In this document: positions 23,471 to 32,218 of the stretch, one piece after another
Layout of the letters: the number at the start of each line of letters is the position of its first letter
Numbering within the stretch: the stretch's first letter is position 1
Origin: Pedobacter yulinensis
GTDB lineage: Bacteria; Bacteroidota; Bacteroidia; Sphingobacteriales; Sphingobacteriaceae
Reading direction: 5' to 3'
NCBI RefSeq assembly: GCF_003029735.1
Contig: NZ_KZ686268.1
Span: 790,388-854,387, forward strand
DNA length: 64,000 nucleotides
Position numbers and translations under genes: made by a program
The notes under the pieces: generated by a model
Seen by the model: the letters and a program-made list of their open reading frames with translations, nothing else
The model's database searches: none
Told to the model about the DNA's origin: nothing

Positions 23471-24463
23471 ATGACACTTTCGCAACCCAGTGTGAAAGTA
23501 TACCATGGGTATGGTCACACCCATAACCTGGTGGTATACGGTCACGTTTTTAAAAGACACAGCAACCCCAGGCAGGTGTTCAGCGAAAGCCTGTGGGTAA
23601 ACATCAGGCATCTGCTCCGGCTATTTCTGATCAGGACATGGCCATTTGTGCAGGTCAGGCTTTCCTTTCGCGGACAGCAAATCTATAACCGGACGGAGTA
23701 TGACGGCTTTTTCAAATTTGAGTTTGATTCAGAGACGGCGGTAGATGCCGGCTGGCACCAGGTGCTTGTCGAAGCGCTCGATGAATCCGGGCAGGCCGTT
23801 GCAGCCTCAGAGGGCATGATCTATGTACCGCACATTACCCAGTACGCATTTATATCAGATATTGACGATACGGTTATGGTATCTCATTCCGCGACGATCG
23901 GGCGCCGCCTGCGTGAACTTTTTATAAAGAATCCGCATACGCGGAAGACCTTTCCGCGAACCGCCGAACACTACAAACTGTTGTCTGCTGCCTATGCGAG
24001 CAGCGAAAAGCCGAACCCGTTTTTTTATGTTTCAAGCAGCGAGTGGAACCTATATGATTACCTGGTAGAAACCTTCCGCTTCAATAAGCTGCCCGAAGGC
24101 GCCTTTCTCCTGAACCAGATTAAACGCTGGAAAGACTTGCTTAAGACGGGAAAAACGGGACACGAAGGGAAACTGGTGCGCGTGCTGCGCATTTTTGATG
24201 CCTTCCCGAAACAGAAATTTGTGCTGTTCGGCGACAATTCGCAACGGGATCCTTTTATTTATACGGCGATTGCCGAAAAATATCCTGAACGTGTGGCCGC
24301 GGTATACATTCGCAACATCAGGCCCGGTGTGGCCGCAGAAACGCAGCTGCTGCTGGACAAACTCTCAGCCCTTCAGATCCCGAACTGCCTGTTTGTGAAC
24401 AGTGAAGAAGCCATGGACCATTCGCACCGCATTGGGCTGATCGAGAACTGGCGCCTTAGCTGA
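23471..24463 (+). CDS. App1-like phosphatidate phosphatase family protein (DUF2183)
   Basis: 330 residues. C-terminal HAD-like catalytic part begins at FISDIDDTVMVSHSA (DxDDT nucleophile motif) with FYVSSSEWNLYDYL and FVLFGDNSQRDPFIY downstream, as in Saccharomyces App1-type Mg-dependent phosphatidate phosphatases. The N-terminal 130 residues form a beta-rich region with GHTHNLVVYGHVF. It faces a lipid kinase gene across a divergent promoter region, so both may act on phospholipid turnover. Last 8 bp overlap the convergent yccF. Confidence 0.85.
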   Translation: MTLSQPSVKVYHGYGHTHNLVVYGHVFKRHSNPRQVFSESLWVNIRHLLRLFLIRTWPFVQVRLSFRGQQIYNRTEYDGFFKFEFDSETAVDAGWHQVLVEALDESGQAVAASEGMIYVPHITQYAFISDIDDTVMVSHSATIGRRLRELFIKNPHTRKTFPRTAEHYKLLSAAYASSEKPNPFFYVSSSEWNLYDYLVETFRFNKLPEGAFLLNQIKRWKDLLKTGKTGHEGKLVRVLRIFDAFPKQKFVLFGDNSQRDPFIYTAIAEKYPERVAAVYIRNIRPGVAAETQLLLDKLSALQIPNCLFVNSEEAMDHSHRIGLIENWRLS

Positions 24464-24824
24464 TCGATTTGCCGAAGGGGCTGAAAGCCAGATTCATCAG
24501 CTTAAAGTGCTGCCTGCCAAACGGAATGCCGACAATGGTGATACAGAGTAGCAGGCCAAATACCAGATGCGTAAGAACAATCCACAAACCGCCGAAGATG
24601 AGCCAGATGATGTTCATGACCGTTGCCAGGCAGCCCGTGCTTGAGGCAGTGTGCGTAATGCGTACGCCGAAAGGCGCCAGTCCCAGAATTGCAAATTTGA
24701 AACACTGAAGGCCGAACGGAATGCCAACAATGGTCAGGCAAAGGATCAAGCCGCCAATGATGTATTCAAAGAATATGAAGATGCCCCCAAAAACGATCCA
24801 GATCACGTTGCCGATAAAATTCAT
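24456..24824 (-). CDS. YccF-family inner-membrane protein (DUF307)
   Basis: 122 residues with two similar halves, each with the LxxTIVGIPFGxQxFK signature (CLTIVGIPFGLQCFKFAIL and CITIVGIPFGRQHFKLMNL) and GNVIWIVFGG-like membrane segments. Function of the family is not established. Confidence 0.9.
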   Translation of the reverse strand: MNFIGNVIWIVFGGIFIFFEYIIGGLILCLTIVGIPFGLQCFKFAILGLAPFGVRITHTASSTGCLATVMNIIWLIFGGLWIVLTHLVFGLLLCITIVGIPFGRQHFKLMNLAFSPFGKSIS

Positions 24825-24866
24825 GTGCTTTTGACGTGCCGTTACAAAAAAAGTTACCGGCTCATG

Positions 24867-26066
24867 TTAAATGAAATCCAACGTGCTGAAATTGCGGCTC
24901 AGGACCTGGTTGCTGCCGGCGCCAAGCCATTTGTCCAGCACAGTGGCATAGACCTCGCGAAAGTCTACCTTGTACTTCAAATCGCCCGATTCCAGGTCGG
25001 CCAGATCAGGGGCAGCATTGAAGAGCCCTTTCCTGTTCAGGCGGCCGCCAAACACAAACAAGTTATTGGCTGTGCCGTGATCGGTCCCGTTGCTTGCATT
25101 TTGTTCCACGCGGCGGCCAAATTCTGAAAAAGTCAGCACAAGGGTGTCGTCCAGCCGGTTGTTGGCCTGCAGGTCTTTCAGGAAAACGTTCATGCCTTCA
25201 GCATACTGTTTCAGCAGGTTTCCCTGCTGCCCCGGCTGGTTTACATGTGTGTCGAAACCGCTCATGGAAACATAGTATACCCTGGTTTGCAGACCCGAAC
25301 AGATGAACCGAGAGACGGTTTTAAGCTGGCTTGCAAATCCGCTGGCCGGATAAGCTGCCTTGGCCTGGTAAATTTTCGAATTCTGCTGAATGTAACTCGC
25401 AGACGATGCGGTTTCGATCATGGTCTTGTACAGGTAACCCAGGTTGTCTTCGTCAAGGTGTTCTTTTTCCTGTTGCGCAATGCGTTTAAAAAACGGCTCG
25501 TTGGTGTTGCGGAACAAGGCCGCGGGGTCGCGAACGGCAATGCCTTTTTTGGTCTTGCCTTTAAGGGCAAGTGAAAGCGCGTCGTCTACTTCGATGGCCG
25601 TGTAAGGGAATTTACAGGTCTGGCAATTGCTGTCCAGGTAGCGCCCGATCCAGCCGGTACTCAGAAACTGGTTGGCATCGCTGCCGCTTTGCCAGATATC
25701 CATTGACCGGAAATGCGAACGGTCAGGATTGGGATAGCCCACGCTGTTGATGATCGTCATCCAGCCCTGGTCGTAAATTTCCTGCAGGGCGGCCAGGTTG
25801 GGGTTGAGGCCCTGCATGTCGTCCAGGCGGATCACTTCTTCAGGTTTGATGGCAATGCTCCGGCGTTTTTGGTAGTAAATGTCGCTGCCGAAAGGCACGA
25901 CTGTGTTCAGCCCGTCGTTACCGCCCGAAAGCTGGATCACGACCAGATTTTTGTAGCCGCTCAGGTCGTTCATGGCCAGCGCCTCGAGTGGTTTGAGGAA
26001 AGCCGGCACCATCCAGGCGCCCGCAGTGGCCAGCGCGGTGTTTTTCAGAAAATCTCTTCTCTTCAT
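24867..26066 (-). CDS. DUF1501 protein with Tat signal
   Basis: 399 residues. Twin-arginine signal KRRDFLKNTALATAGAW at the N-terminus. The body belongs to the DUF1501 group, whose fold is related to sulfatases/alkaline phosphatases: LVVIQLSGGNDGLNTVVP, VGYPNPDRSHFRSMDIWQSG, SGFDTHVNQPGQQGNLL, FSEFGRRVEQNASNGTDHGTA. Exported folded to the periplasm. It lies 10 bp after the DUF1800 gene; this pair is very common in Bacteroidota and Planctomycetes, with unknown activity. Confidence 0.9.
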   Translation of the reverse strand: MKRRDFLKNTALATAGAWMVPAFLKPLEALAMNDLSGYKNLVVIQLSGGNDGLNTVVPFGSDIYYQKRRSIAIKPEEVIRLDDMQGLNPNLAALQEIYDQGWMTIINSVGYPNPDRSHFRSMDIWQSGSDANQFLSTGWIGRYLDSNCQTCKFPYTAIEVDDALSLALKGKTKKGIAVRDPAALFRNTNEPFFKRIAQQEKEHLDEDNLGYLYKTMIETASSASYIQQNSKIYQAKAAYPASGFASQLKTVSRFICSGLQTRVYYVSMSGFDTHVNQPGQQGNLLKQYAEGMNVFLKDLQANNRLDDTLVLTFSEFGRRVEQNASNGTDHGTANNLFVFGGRLNRKGLFNAAPDLADLESGDLKYKVDFREVYATVLDKWLGAGSNQVLSRNFSTLDFI

Positions 26067-26076
26067 GGTTTGTTAT

Positions 26077-27510
26077 TTAACACAGTTGATATTCGGGCAG
26101 GCTGGCCACCTCAATGGCCGTACTGCGAAGTCCTTTGTTATCGGCCAGCATGGACATGACCTTTCCGGCAGGCTGCACCTGCAGCAGGAAGGCGGCCAGT
26201 TCGGCGGGCGTGATATCTTTAGGGAAGTCGCGCGTAAATGCAGCCCAGTCTACCTCGGCATTGACAAACGATTTTCTTTTACCGCGTGATGGCACGGCGG
26301 CCCTGCTTACCGCGATAACGGCCTCTTCTTCAGGATCTGCTTTTCCGCTGAAATCAATTTCACCATCGTTGAGCACGAGCGAGGGGATTTTCATGCGCAG
26401 CATGAGCGAGGAACTGTCGATCCAACTGCGGCCCCCAGGCCAGCCGGCCACGTTTGGCGGGTTGAAAAGATACTGTCCTAAGTTCTGCTGCAGGCGGATC
26501 AACACCTTCGGGTCTGCATAACGGGCGTGGAATGTTCTGCTCAAGCCTACGAGCAGCTCTGTCGGCGATTTGATCTTGTTGCCGCGGTTTTCAGGCGCAT
26601 AAAACCAGTCGGCGGTGAATATATGGCGCATCAGCGCTTTGATGTCGTAGCCTGACTCATAAAACCTGCGGCCGGCCTCCTTGATATGCGCCGGCTGCGG
26701 CTGGTCGCTGACAAAAAACCGGCAGGCCTTTTCGGCAATGAAGTCTGCAGCCTCTGGCCGGGCCAGGATCATGTCTATGATGTCTTCACCGTTAAAACGG
26801 CCGGTTTTGCCAAAAAACGTCTTGGTACCCGTATCGTGTACTTTCTCATTGAACTCGAAAACCCAGTCCCGGTTGTACATCCAGCCTGTAAACGCACGTG
26901 CCGATTCTTTGATGTCCTGCTCGGTATAATTGCCCCTGCCGAGCGTAAAGAGCTCCATCAACTCGCGCGCAAAATTCTCGTTCGGCCGGCCTTTGCGGTT
27001 TTGCTGGTTGTTCAGGTACTGCAGCATGGCCGGTGTGCGGGCCACCTCGATGAGGAGTGTTCTAAAATTGCCAAGGGCGTACCGGCGCTGCACGTTGTTA
27101 AGCTGCTGCGCAAAATAGGTGGTCTCGGAACGGCAGGCAAAGAGGCCATGCCAAAACAGGGTCATCTTTTCCTGGAGGGGGTAACCGGTATGGATCAGTT
27201 TATCGATCCAGGCCAGGTTGAGTTCCTGGTTTTTTTGGTTACGCAAGCGCAGGTATGCTTTTTTTCTTTCTTTTTCCGCTTCGTTTTGGTCTTTCCTGGC
27301 ATTCAATTCCTGTTGTTCGCGCAACAGCCTGCGGTTATCTTCGGCGCTCTGAATCCTGATCTCGTCAGGAATAGTGGGGCCTTCGAGGAGTTTGTCGACA
27401 ACTTTAGCGAGGTTTCTGCGACTTAGCTGCTCGGTTTCAAGATAAGAAAGGCCGAAACCCGCGCGGTTGTACAAATGTTTGATTTTTGAAAAGCGTTCTT
27501 TCCGGTCCAT
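26077..27510 (-). CDS. DUF1800 protein
   Basis: 477 residues with DUF1800 hallmarks: HLYNRAGFGLSYLE at the start, LTLFWHGLFACR-type segment (here MTLFWHGLFA), NFARELMELFTLGRGNYTEQDI, ARAFTGW, and NPPNVAGWPGGRSWID near the C-terminus. No signal peptide with the start at 27510. Co-transcribed with the DUF1501 gene. Function unknown. Confidence 0.9.
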   Translation of the reverse strand: MDRKERFSKIKHLYNRAGFGLSYLETEQLSRRNLAKVVDKLLEGPTIPDEIRIQSAEDNRRLLREQQELNARKDQNEAEKERKKAYLRLRNQKNQELNLAWIDKLIHTGYPLQEKMTLFWHGLFACRSETTYFAQQLNNVQRRYALGNFRTLLIEVARTPAMLQYLNNQQNRKGRPNENFARELMELFTLGRGNYTEQDIKESARAFTGWMYNRDWVFEFNEKVHDTGTKTFFGKTGRFNGEDIIDMILARPEAADFIAEKACRFFVSDQPQPAHIKEAGRRFYESGYDIKALMRHIFTADWFYAPENRGNKIKSPTELLVGLSRTFHARYADPKVLIRLQQNLGQYLFNPPNVAGWPGGRSWIDSSSLMLRMKIPSLVLNDGEIDFSGKADPEEEAVIAVSRAAVPSRGKRKSFVNAEVDWAAFTRDFPKDITPAELAAFLLQVQPAGKVMSMLADNKGLRSTAIEVASLPEYQLC

Positions 27511-27581
27511 GGCGAGGCATTTGGTGGTGAGACATAAAAAAAACGTCAAGGTTTAAGCTTTGTTTTGTTCTACTTTTGCGT

Positions 27582-28214
27582 ATGATCTTCAAACTGGACG
27601 ATGAAAACCTTCAATTTCCCGATCCCTCCTGGTCAGAAGAAGACGGCCTGCTGGCCATTGGGGGCGATCTGAGCCCGGCACGCCTGCTCGTGGCATACCA
27701 AATGGGCATCTTTCCCTGGTTCAGTGAAGATGATCCGATCTGCTGGTTTTCTCCGTCCGAGCGCTGCGTCATTTTTCCGGAAAAAATTTATGAAAGCAAG
27801 AGCATGCAGCGGCTTGGCAGGTCTGGCATTCTGGAGGTTCGGGTAAATACGGACTTTGCCCGTGTGATTGACAACTGTGCCATGATACACCGGCCTGGCG
27901 CACAGGGCACCTGGATCACGGCAGATATGCGCGCAGCCTACAAGAGACTAAATGAGCTGGGTCATGCCAGCAGCATCGAAACCTGGAAGAACGGCCATCT
28001 GGTGGGTGGCCTCTATGGCGTAACTGTAAACGGCGTGTTTTGTGGGGAAAGCATGTTCAGCCAGGAGCCTAACGCTTCAAAGGCGGCGCTGATCTGGCTT
28101 TGCCGCTATGGCGGGTACCGCCTGATCGACTGCCAGCTGCCGAATGAACACCTGATGAGTATGGGCGCAGAGATGATCTCCAGGAAGCGTTTCCTGGAGA
28201 TGTTACATTCCTGA
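27582..28214 (+). CDS. aat: Leucyl/phenylalanyl-tRNA--protein transferase
   Basis: 210-residue N-end-rule enzyme that adds Leu or Phe to proteins with N-terminal Arg or Lys, marking them for ClpAP. Motifs: GLLAIGGDLSPARLL, YQMGIFPWF, WFSPSERCV, GGLYGV, FCGESMFS, and LIDCQLPNEHL. ATG 27582 used; a TTG two codons upstream is less likely. Stop is 1 bp from that of the convergent DUF1080 gene. Confidence 0.95.
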   Translation: MIFKLDDENLQFPDPSWSEEDGLLAIGGDLSPARLLVAYQMGIFPWFSEDDPICWFSPSERCVIFPEKIYESKSMQRLGRSGILEVRVNTDFARVIDNCAMIHRPGAQGTWITADMRAAYKRLNELGHASSIETWKNGHLVGGLYGVTVNGVFCGESMFSQEPNASKAALIWLCRYGGYRLIDCQLPNEHLMSMGAEMISRKRFLEMLHS

Positions 28215-28215
28215 A

Positions 28216-29001
28216 TTAAAGTTTCCTGATCCAGATATTTCTAAAGCTGACGGGTTCGCTCGGGTCGCCATGGTCCTGTAATTTGATGCCAGCAGGGCCG
28301 TGTGCTTTGTAGGCCGGTGCACCAATCCAGCGGGTTTCGCCCTTCAGCTCAAAATTATTTTGAAGCAATACGCCGTTCAGCATAACGGTTACGCGGGCAG
28401 CGCTTTTCAGGCTGCCGTCATCGTTGAAACGGGGGGCGGTCCAGATGATATCAAAAAACTGCCATTCGCCAGGTTTTTTATTTGCATTGACCAGGGGAAT
28501 GCCTTGTTTGTAAACACTGCCGGTTTGCCCGTTCACATACGTTTTGTTGTTGTAAATGTCGAGGATCTGGATCTCGTAGCCATCGTCGCCAGGGCCGGTA
28601 GAGGCCAGGAACACGCCGCTGTTGCCCCGGGCCTGGTCTTTCCCCGTAATGTTCGAGGGAATACGCCATTCCAGGTGCAGCTGGTAATCTGTAAATTTCT
28701 GGTTCGTTTCAATGTTGCCGGTTCCTTTTTTTACAGTGAAGAAACCATCGTCGATGGTCCAGCCTGCAGGCTTGGAAGGGTCGTTAACAGCATGCCATTC
28801 GTCAAGGTTTTTGCCGCCAAAAAGGATGATCGCATCTGAAGGGGCATCCTGCGGGAGGTTGCCGGGTGTAACGGTTTTTGGTACCGGCTCCCAGACCTCG
28901 GTTTTAGCCGCTTCTTTCGCCGGGTCGTTCTTTTGTTGAGCCATAACGGTCGTAGAGATCAGCGCTGTTGCCAGCAATACGTAAACGTTTTTTTTCTTCA
29001 T
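28216..29001 (-). CDS. DUF1080 protein (3-keto-disaccharide hydrolase-like), secreted
   Basis: 261 residues. Signal peptide MKKKNVYVLLATALISTTVMAQ. Lectin-like beta-sandwich typical of DUF1080: IILFGGKNLDEWH, GWTIDDGFFTVKKGTGNIETNQKFTDYQLHLEWRIP split by the usual loop, GNSGVFL, YEIQILD, and QDHGDPSEPVSFRNIWIRKL at the C-terminus. The family is linked to breakdown of 3-keto glucosides and to glycan use; substrate here unknown. Confidence 0.88.
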   Translation of the reverse strand: MKKKNVYVLLATALISTTVMAQQKNDPAKEAAKTEVWEPVPKTVTPGNLPQDAPSDAIILFGGKNLDEWHAVNDPSKPAGWTIDDGFFTVKKGTGNIETNQKFTDYQLHLEWRIPSNITGKDQARGNSGVFLASTGPGDDGYEIQILDIYNNKTYVNGQTGSVYKQGIPLVNANKKPGEWQFFDIIWTAPRFNDDGSLKSAARVTVMLNGVLLQNNFELKGETRWIGAPAYKAHGPAGIKLQDHGDPSEPVSFRNIWIRKL

Positions 29002-29123
29002 CAGATTTCATTATTTGTTTGTGGAAGGTAAATCTATCCAAAAAAGAGAGAGAAAATTAATTTGGCACGTTTAATTTACATTGCCGCCTGTGTTTAGACA
29101 ACGGTAAACCTGATTTTAATGTT

Positions 29124-29765
29124 ATGATGAAGACCATCTTTTTTATAGATCTTGACAACACCATCTATTTCACCGCGCCTAATGTAAACCAGCTGCTTGG
29201 AGGGCTTTATGCTTTTCTCGAAGAACAGGATCTGGGTGTGAGCGCGAAGCAACTTGAGCAGGCAAAAAAAGACATGCTGCACACACCATTTCAGCGCGTG
29301 GCGGCCAGGTACGGGTTCAAGGCAGCGGCCGTCGAAAAGGTGGTAGCCTTTCTGCAACAGGGCGAAGTGACTGAGCCGCTTTCGGTACATCGTGAATACC
29401 ATTACATCAAAGCCCTGAAAGGGCGAAAGTTTGTAGTGACCGCGGGCTTTACCAAAAAGCAGCGTTCCAAATTAGCCATGCTGGGTATTGCCGCCGACTT
29501 TGAAGCGCTTTATGTGGTTGATGTTTCTGTGAAAGAGGAGACCAAAAAAGATGCGTTTGAAACATTGATCGGGGAATACGGACTTGACAGGTCGCAGATC
29601 CTGGTTATTGGCGACGATGCCGATTCCGAGATCAGGGCCGGTCTGGAGCTCGGACTGGAAACTTTCCTGTTTGATCCGGAAGGGCGTTTTCCCGATGCCC
29701 GGTCAACATACCGCAGCAGCAGCTTTGAAAGCCTTGCCGAGGCTGCAGGGCAGGCGAAAGGCTGA
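29124..29765 (+). CDS. HAD-superfamily hydrolase
   Basis: 213 residues. HAD motif I FIDLDNTIY (DxDxT), motif II VTAGFTKKQR, motif III Lys in the KEETKKDAF region, motif IV ILVIGDDADSEIRAG. The cap between residues 20 and 90 is helical (C1). Resembles pyrimidine 5'-nucleotidase or beta-phosphoglucomutase-like enzymes; substrate cannot be told. Start could be the second Met (29127). Confidence 0.82.
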   Translation: MMKTIFFIDLDNTIYFTAPNVNQLLGGLYAFLEEQDLGVSAKQLEQAKKDMLHTPFQRVAARYGFKAAAVEKVVAFLQQGEVTEPLSVHREYHYIKALKGRKFVVTAGFTKKQRSKLAMLGIAADFEALYVVDVSVKEETKKDAFETLIGEYGLDRSQILVIGDDADSEIRAGLELGLETFLFDPEGRFPDARSTYRSSSFESLAEAAGQAKG

Positions 29766-29790
29766 TGCGGCATCTTTTTTCCAATACGAT

Positions 29791-30147
29791 ATGAAACGGT
29801 ACTTTGCTTACCTCGTTCTGGCAGCCGGCATGGCCTACCTGCTGTTTTTTGTCCAGGAAACGACCCGCTGGCCGGTTTGGGGCGGGGTGGTGGCGGGCCT
29901 TGCAGCGGCCATGTTCAGCCTTGCAGAAGGTTCAGGCAAAGCGCTGCGCATTGTGCGTGCTCTTTCGGTCCTTGTCGGACTGGCCGGCGCGCTGTACCTG
30001 AATATTCTGAGCTGGAACCTTTTTCAAAGTGTGCGTGTGCACCACTATTTGGACGTGTCGCTGGTGATGCTGGCCGCACTGCGGGCCATTTTCCTTGCAG
30101 GGCTGGCGGCGCTGAACGTTTTGCTGCAGCAGCAGGCAAGGACTTGA
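29791..30147 (+). CDS. Small four-helix membrane protein
   Basis: 118 residues with four hydrophobic segments (about 5-22, 29-46, 53-75, 88-110). No recognised family. ATG 29791 follows the HAD stop by 25 bp in the same direction, so the two are probably co-transcribed. Confidence 0.65.
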   Translation: MKRYFAYLVLAAGMAYLLFFVQETTRWPVWGGVVAGLAAAMFSLAEGSGKALRIVRALSVLVGLAGALYLNILSWNLFQSVRVHHYLDVSLVMLAALRAIFLAGLAALNVLLQQQART

Positions 30148-30170
30148 CCAAATGTGCGGGACCTGCGTAA

Positions 30171-30253
30171 AATAAGCCCGATTGCAGCGAAAGGCCCGAC
30201 TGCTTTGCGCAGCCTGCGGGCAGCCTGCAGCGAAAAGCGGGACTGCCCGAGCC
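30171..30253 (+). repeat. GC-rich dispersed intergenic repeat, copy C
   Basis: Begins AAGCCCGATTGCAGCGAAAG and ends with AGCGAAAAGCGGGACTGCCC, matching copy A (3642-3726, minus) and copy B (52710-52810). It lies just after the small membrane protein gene. The 278-bp gap to rplM otherwise holds only the rplM promoter. Confidence 0.7.
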
Positions 30254-30338
30254 GATGCTGCAGGGCTGGAGCGCTTTCAAAGACTGATCTGTTCTGCCAC
30301 GGGCGGGACCTTGAAACAAAAAAATAACCCTTCAACTC

Positions 30339-30369
30339 TTTGATAATAAAAGTATTTCATCTATCTTTG
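30339..30369 (+). promoter_or_regulatory. Promoter of the rplM operon
   Basis: TTTG at 30339-30342 and TATCTTTG at 30362-30369, 19 bp apart, fit the Bacteroidota consensus. The 5' leader (about 50 nt) has a small CCCC-AAAAAAGC-GGGG hairpin (30375-30390) that could be a site for ribosomal-protein feedback; this is a guess. Confidence 0.8.
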
Positions 30370-30424
30370 CAGTCCCCAAAAAAGCGGGGAAATAAATAAT
30401 TGTTACATAATTAAATACAAGCAA

Positions 30425-30868
30425 GTGAATACGTTAAGTTACAAAACTGTCTCTGCCAATGCTAAAACTGTTAATAAACAGTGGGTAGTAGTTGATGCCC
30501 AGGGCGAGATTTTGGGGCGCTTGTCTTCGAAGATTGCAATGATCATTCGGGGAAAAAACAAGCCTGAGTACACCCCACACGTAGACTGCGGAGATAATGT
30601 GATTGTTATCAATGCAGACAAGGTTAAACTGACCGGAAACAAGTTCAGCGAAAAAGAATATGTTCGCTATACAGGTTATCCAGGTGGTCAGCGGTTCATT
30701 TCTCCAAAAGAGTTGATGGCGAAACACCCTGAGCGTGTAATCGAGAAAGCCGTTCGCGGTATGTTACCAAAGAACAAATTGGGTGCTAAACTGTACAAAA
30801 ATCTTTTTGTATATGCTGGTGAGACTCATCCGCACGAGGCACAATCTCCAACAACCATTAAACTCTAA
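30425..30868 (+). CDS. rplM: 50S ribosomal protein L13
   Basis: 147 residues, normal length. Conserved VVDAQGEILGRLSSKIA, GDNVIVINADKVKLTGNK, and RAVRGMLPKNKLG-type segment (here KAVRGMLPKNKLG). The start codon is GTG at 30425, since the family begins MNTLSYKT and no nearby ATG fits. First gene of the rplM-rpsI-rpsB-tsf group. Confidence 0.97.
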   Translation: MNTLSYKTVSANAKTVNKQWVVVDAQGEILGRLSSKIAMIIRGKNKPEYTPHVDCGDNVIVINADKVKLTGNKFSEKEYVRYTGYPGGQRFISPKELMAKHPERVIEKAVRGMLPKNKLGAKLYKNLFVYAGETHPHEAQSPTTIKL

Positions 30869-30871
30869 GAA

Positions 30872-31258
30872 ATGTCAACTACAAATACTTCAGGAAGAAG
30901 AAAAACTGCAGTTGCCCGGATCTATCTGAAAGACGGCAACGGTACCATTACTGTGAACGGTAAAGATCACAAAGAATATTTCCCAACGCTTCCCCTTCAA
31001 TACATTGTTAACCAGAGTATCGAAGTCGCTGAACTGACCGGCCGTTATGACGTAACCGTTAATGTTCAGGGCGGTGGAATCAAAGGACAGGCAGAAGCTG
31101 TTCGTCTGGCAATTGCCAAAGCTATTGTTGAACTTGATGCGGAGAAAAAACCTGCATTACGCGCCAAAGGCCTCATGACACGCGATATGCGTATGGTTGA
31201 GCGTAAGAAACCAGGACGTGCGAAAGCCCGTAAACGCTTCCAATTCAGTAAACGTTAA
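30872..31258 (+). CDS. rpsI: 30S ribosomal protein S9
   Basis: 128 residues, 3 bp after rplM. N-terminal SGRRKTAVARIYLKDGNG and the C-terminal RKKPGRAKARKRFQFSKR tail, which reaches the tRNA in the P site, are diagnostic. Confidence 0.97.
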   Translation: MSTTNTSGRRKTAVARIYLKDGNGTITVNGKDHKEYFPTLPLQYIVNQSIEVAELTGRYDVTVNVQGGGIKGQAEAVRLAIAKAIVELDAEKKPALRAKGLMTRDMRMVERKKPGRAKARKRFQFSKR

Positions 31259-31279
31259 TCGACAAAGGAGAACAAAACA

Positions 31280-32119
31280 ATGGCTAGAACAACATATCAA
31301 GACCTATTGGATGCAGGTGTACACTTTGGTCACCTCACCCGTAAATGGAACCCAAAAATGGCGCCTTACATTTTCATGGAGCGCAATGGTATCCACATTA
31401 TTGACTTAAATAAAACCCTGACCAAAACTGAAGAGGCAGCTTCTGCGATCAAACAGATCGTAAAATCGGGCCGTAAAGTTTTGTTTGTCTCAACCAAAAA
31501 ACAGGCAAAAGGTATCGTAGCTGAACAAGCGAAAAAAGTAAACATGCCTTTCGTTACTGAGCGTTGGTTGGGTGGTATGCTCACCAACTTTGCTACTGTT
31601 CGCAAGTCGATCAAAAAGATGGCGAACATTGACAAAATGACCAAAGACGGTACATACGCGATCCTTTCAAAGAAAGAACGCCTGATGATTCAGCGTGAAC
31701 GTATCAAGTTGGAGTCGCTTCTTGGCGGTATTGCCGACCTGAACCGCCTTCCGGCTGCTTTGTTCCTGATCGACGTAAAGAAAGAGCACATTGCTGTAAC
31801 TGAAGCGTTGAAACTGAACATCCCGACTTTCGCGATGGTCGATACCAACTCTGACCCTTCAAACATCGATTTCCCGATTCCGGCTAACGATGACGCGACC
31901 AAGTCGATCACCCTGATCACTGACATCATCGTTAAAGCGATCGAAGAAGGATTGGAAGAACGCAAACGCGACAAAGAAGACGAAGCTGAGAAAGAAGCTG
32001 TAGCTGCTAAAGCTGCTGCTGATGCTCCTGAGGTAAAAGAGCCAAGAAGGAAAAGAGAAGCAGAAGCTGCTGTTGAAGGAACGACCGATACTGCAGAAGA
32101 AACAAAAACAGAAGAGTAA
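31280..32119 (+). CDS. rpsB: 30S ribosomal protein S2
   Basis: 279 residues. DLLDAGVHFGHLTRKWNPKM, LFVSTKKQAKGIV, RWLGGMLTNF, and MVDTNSDP are standard S2 motifs. The C-terminal 50 residues are an acidic, low-complexity extension (rich in Glu, Ala, Lys), common in Bacteroidota S2. AAAGGAG 11 nt upstream of the ATG is a rare clear Shine-Dalgarno. Confidence 0.97.
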   Translation: MARTTYQDLLDAGVHFGHLTRKWNPKMAPYIFMERNGIHIIDLNKTLTKTEEAASAIKQIVKSGRKVLFVSTKKQAKGIVAEQAKKVNMPFVTERWLGGMLTNFATVRKSIKKMANIDKMTKDGTYAILSKKERLMIQRERIKLESLLGGIADLNRLPAALFLIDVKKEHIAVTEALKLNIPTFAMVDTNSDPSNIDFPIPANDDATKSITLITDIIVKAIEEGLEERKRDKEDEAEKEAVAAKAAADAPEVKEPRRKREAEAAVEGTTDTAEETKTEE

Positions 32120-32128
32120 TTAATCACG

Positions 32129-32195
32129 TTGTGGGTTACGGGTTCTGTGTTGCAAGTTCTGCTTCAGCACGAAACTCCTAACCCATAACTTTTTT
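32129..32195 (+). terminator. Hairpin between rpsB and tsf
   Basis: GTTGTGGGTTA (32129-32139) pairs with TAACCCATAAC (about 32178-32188), followed by TTTTTTATAAAAAA. It resembles a terminator or attenuator that would lower tsf expression relative to rpsB, unless tsf has its own promoter. Confidence 0.65.
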
Positions 32196-32218
32196 ATAAA
32201 AAAATAACAAAGAAAAAC

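Noticed and set aside
29915..30335. Long minus-strand frames opposite the small membrane protein and the following gap
   Set aside because: They run through a GC-rich repeat and oppose a better supported membrane protein; repetitive Ala/Arg/Ser composition is typical of shadow frames.
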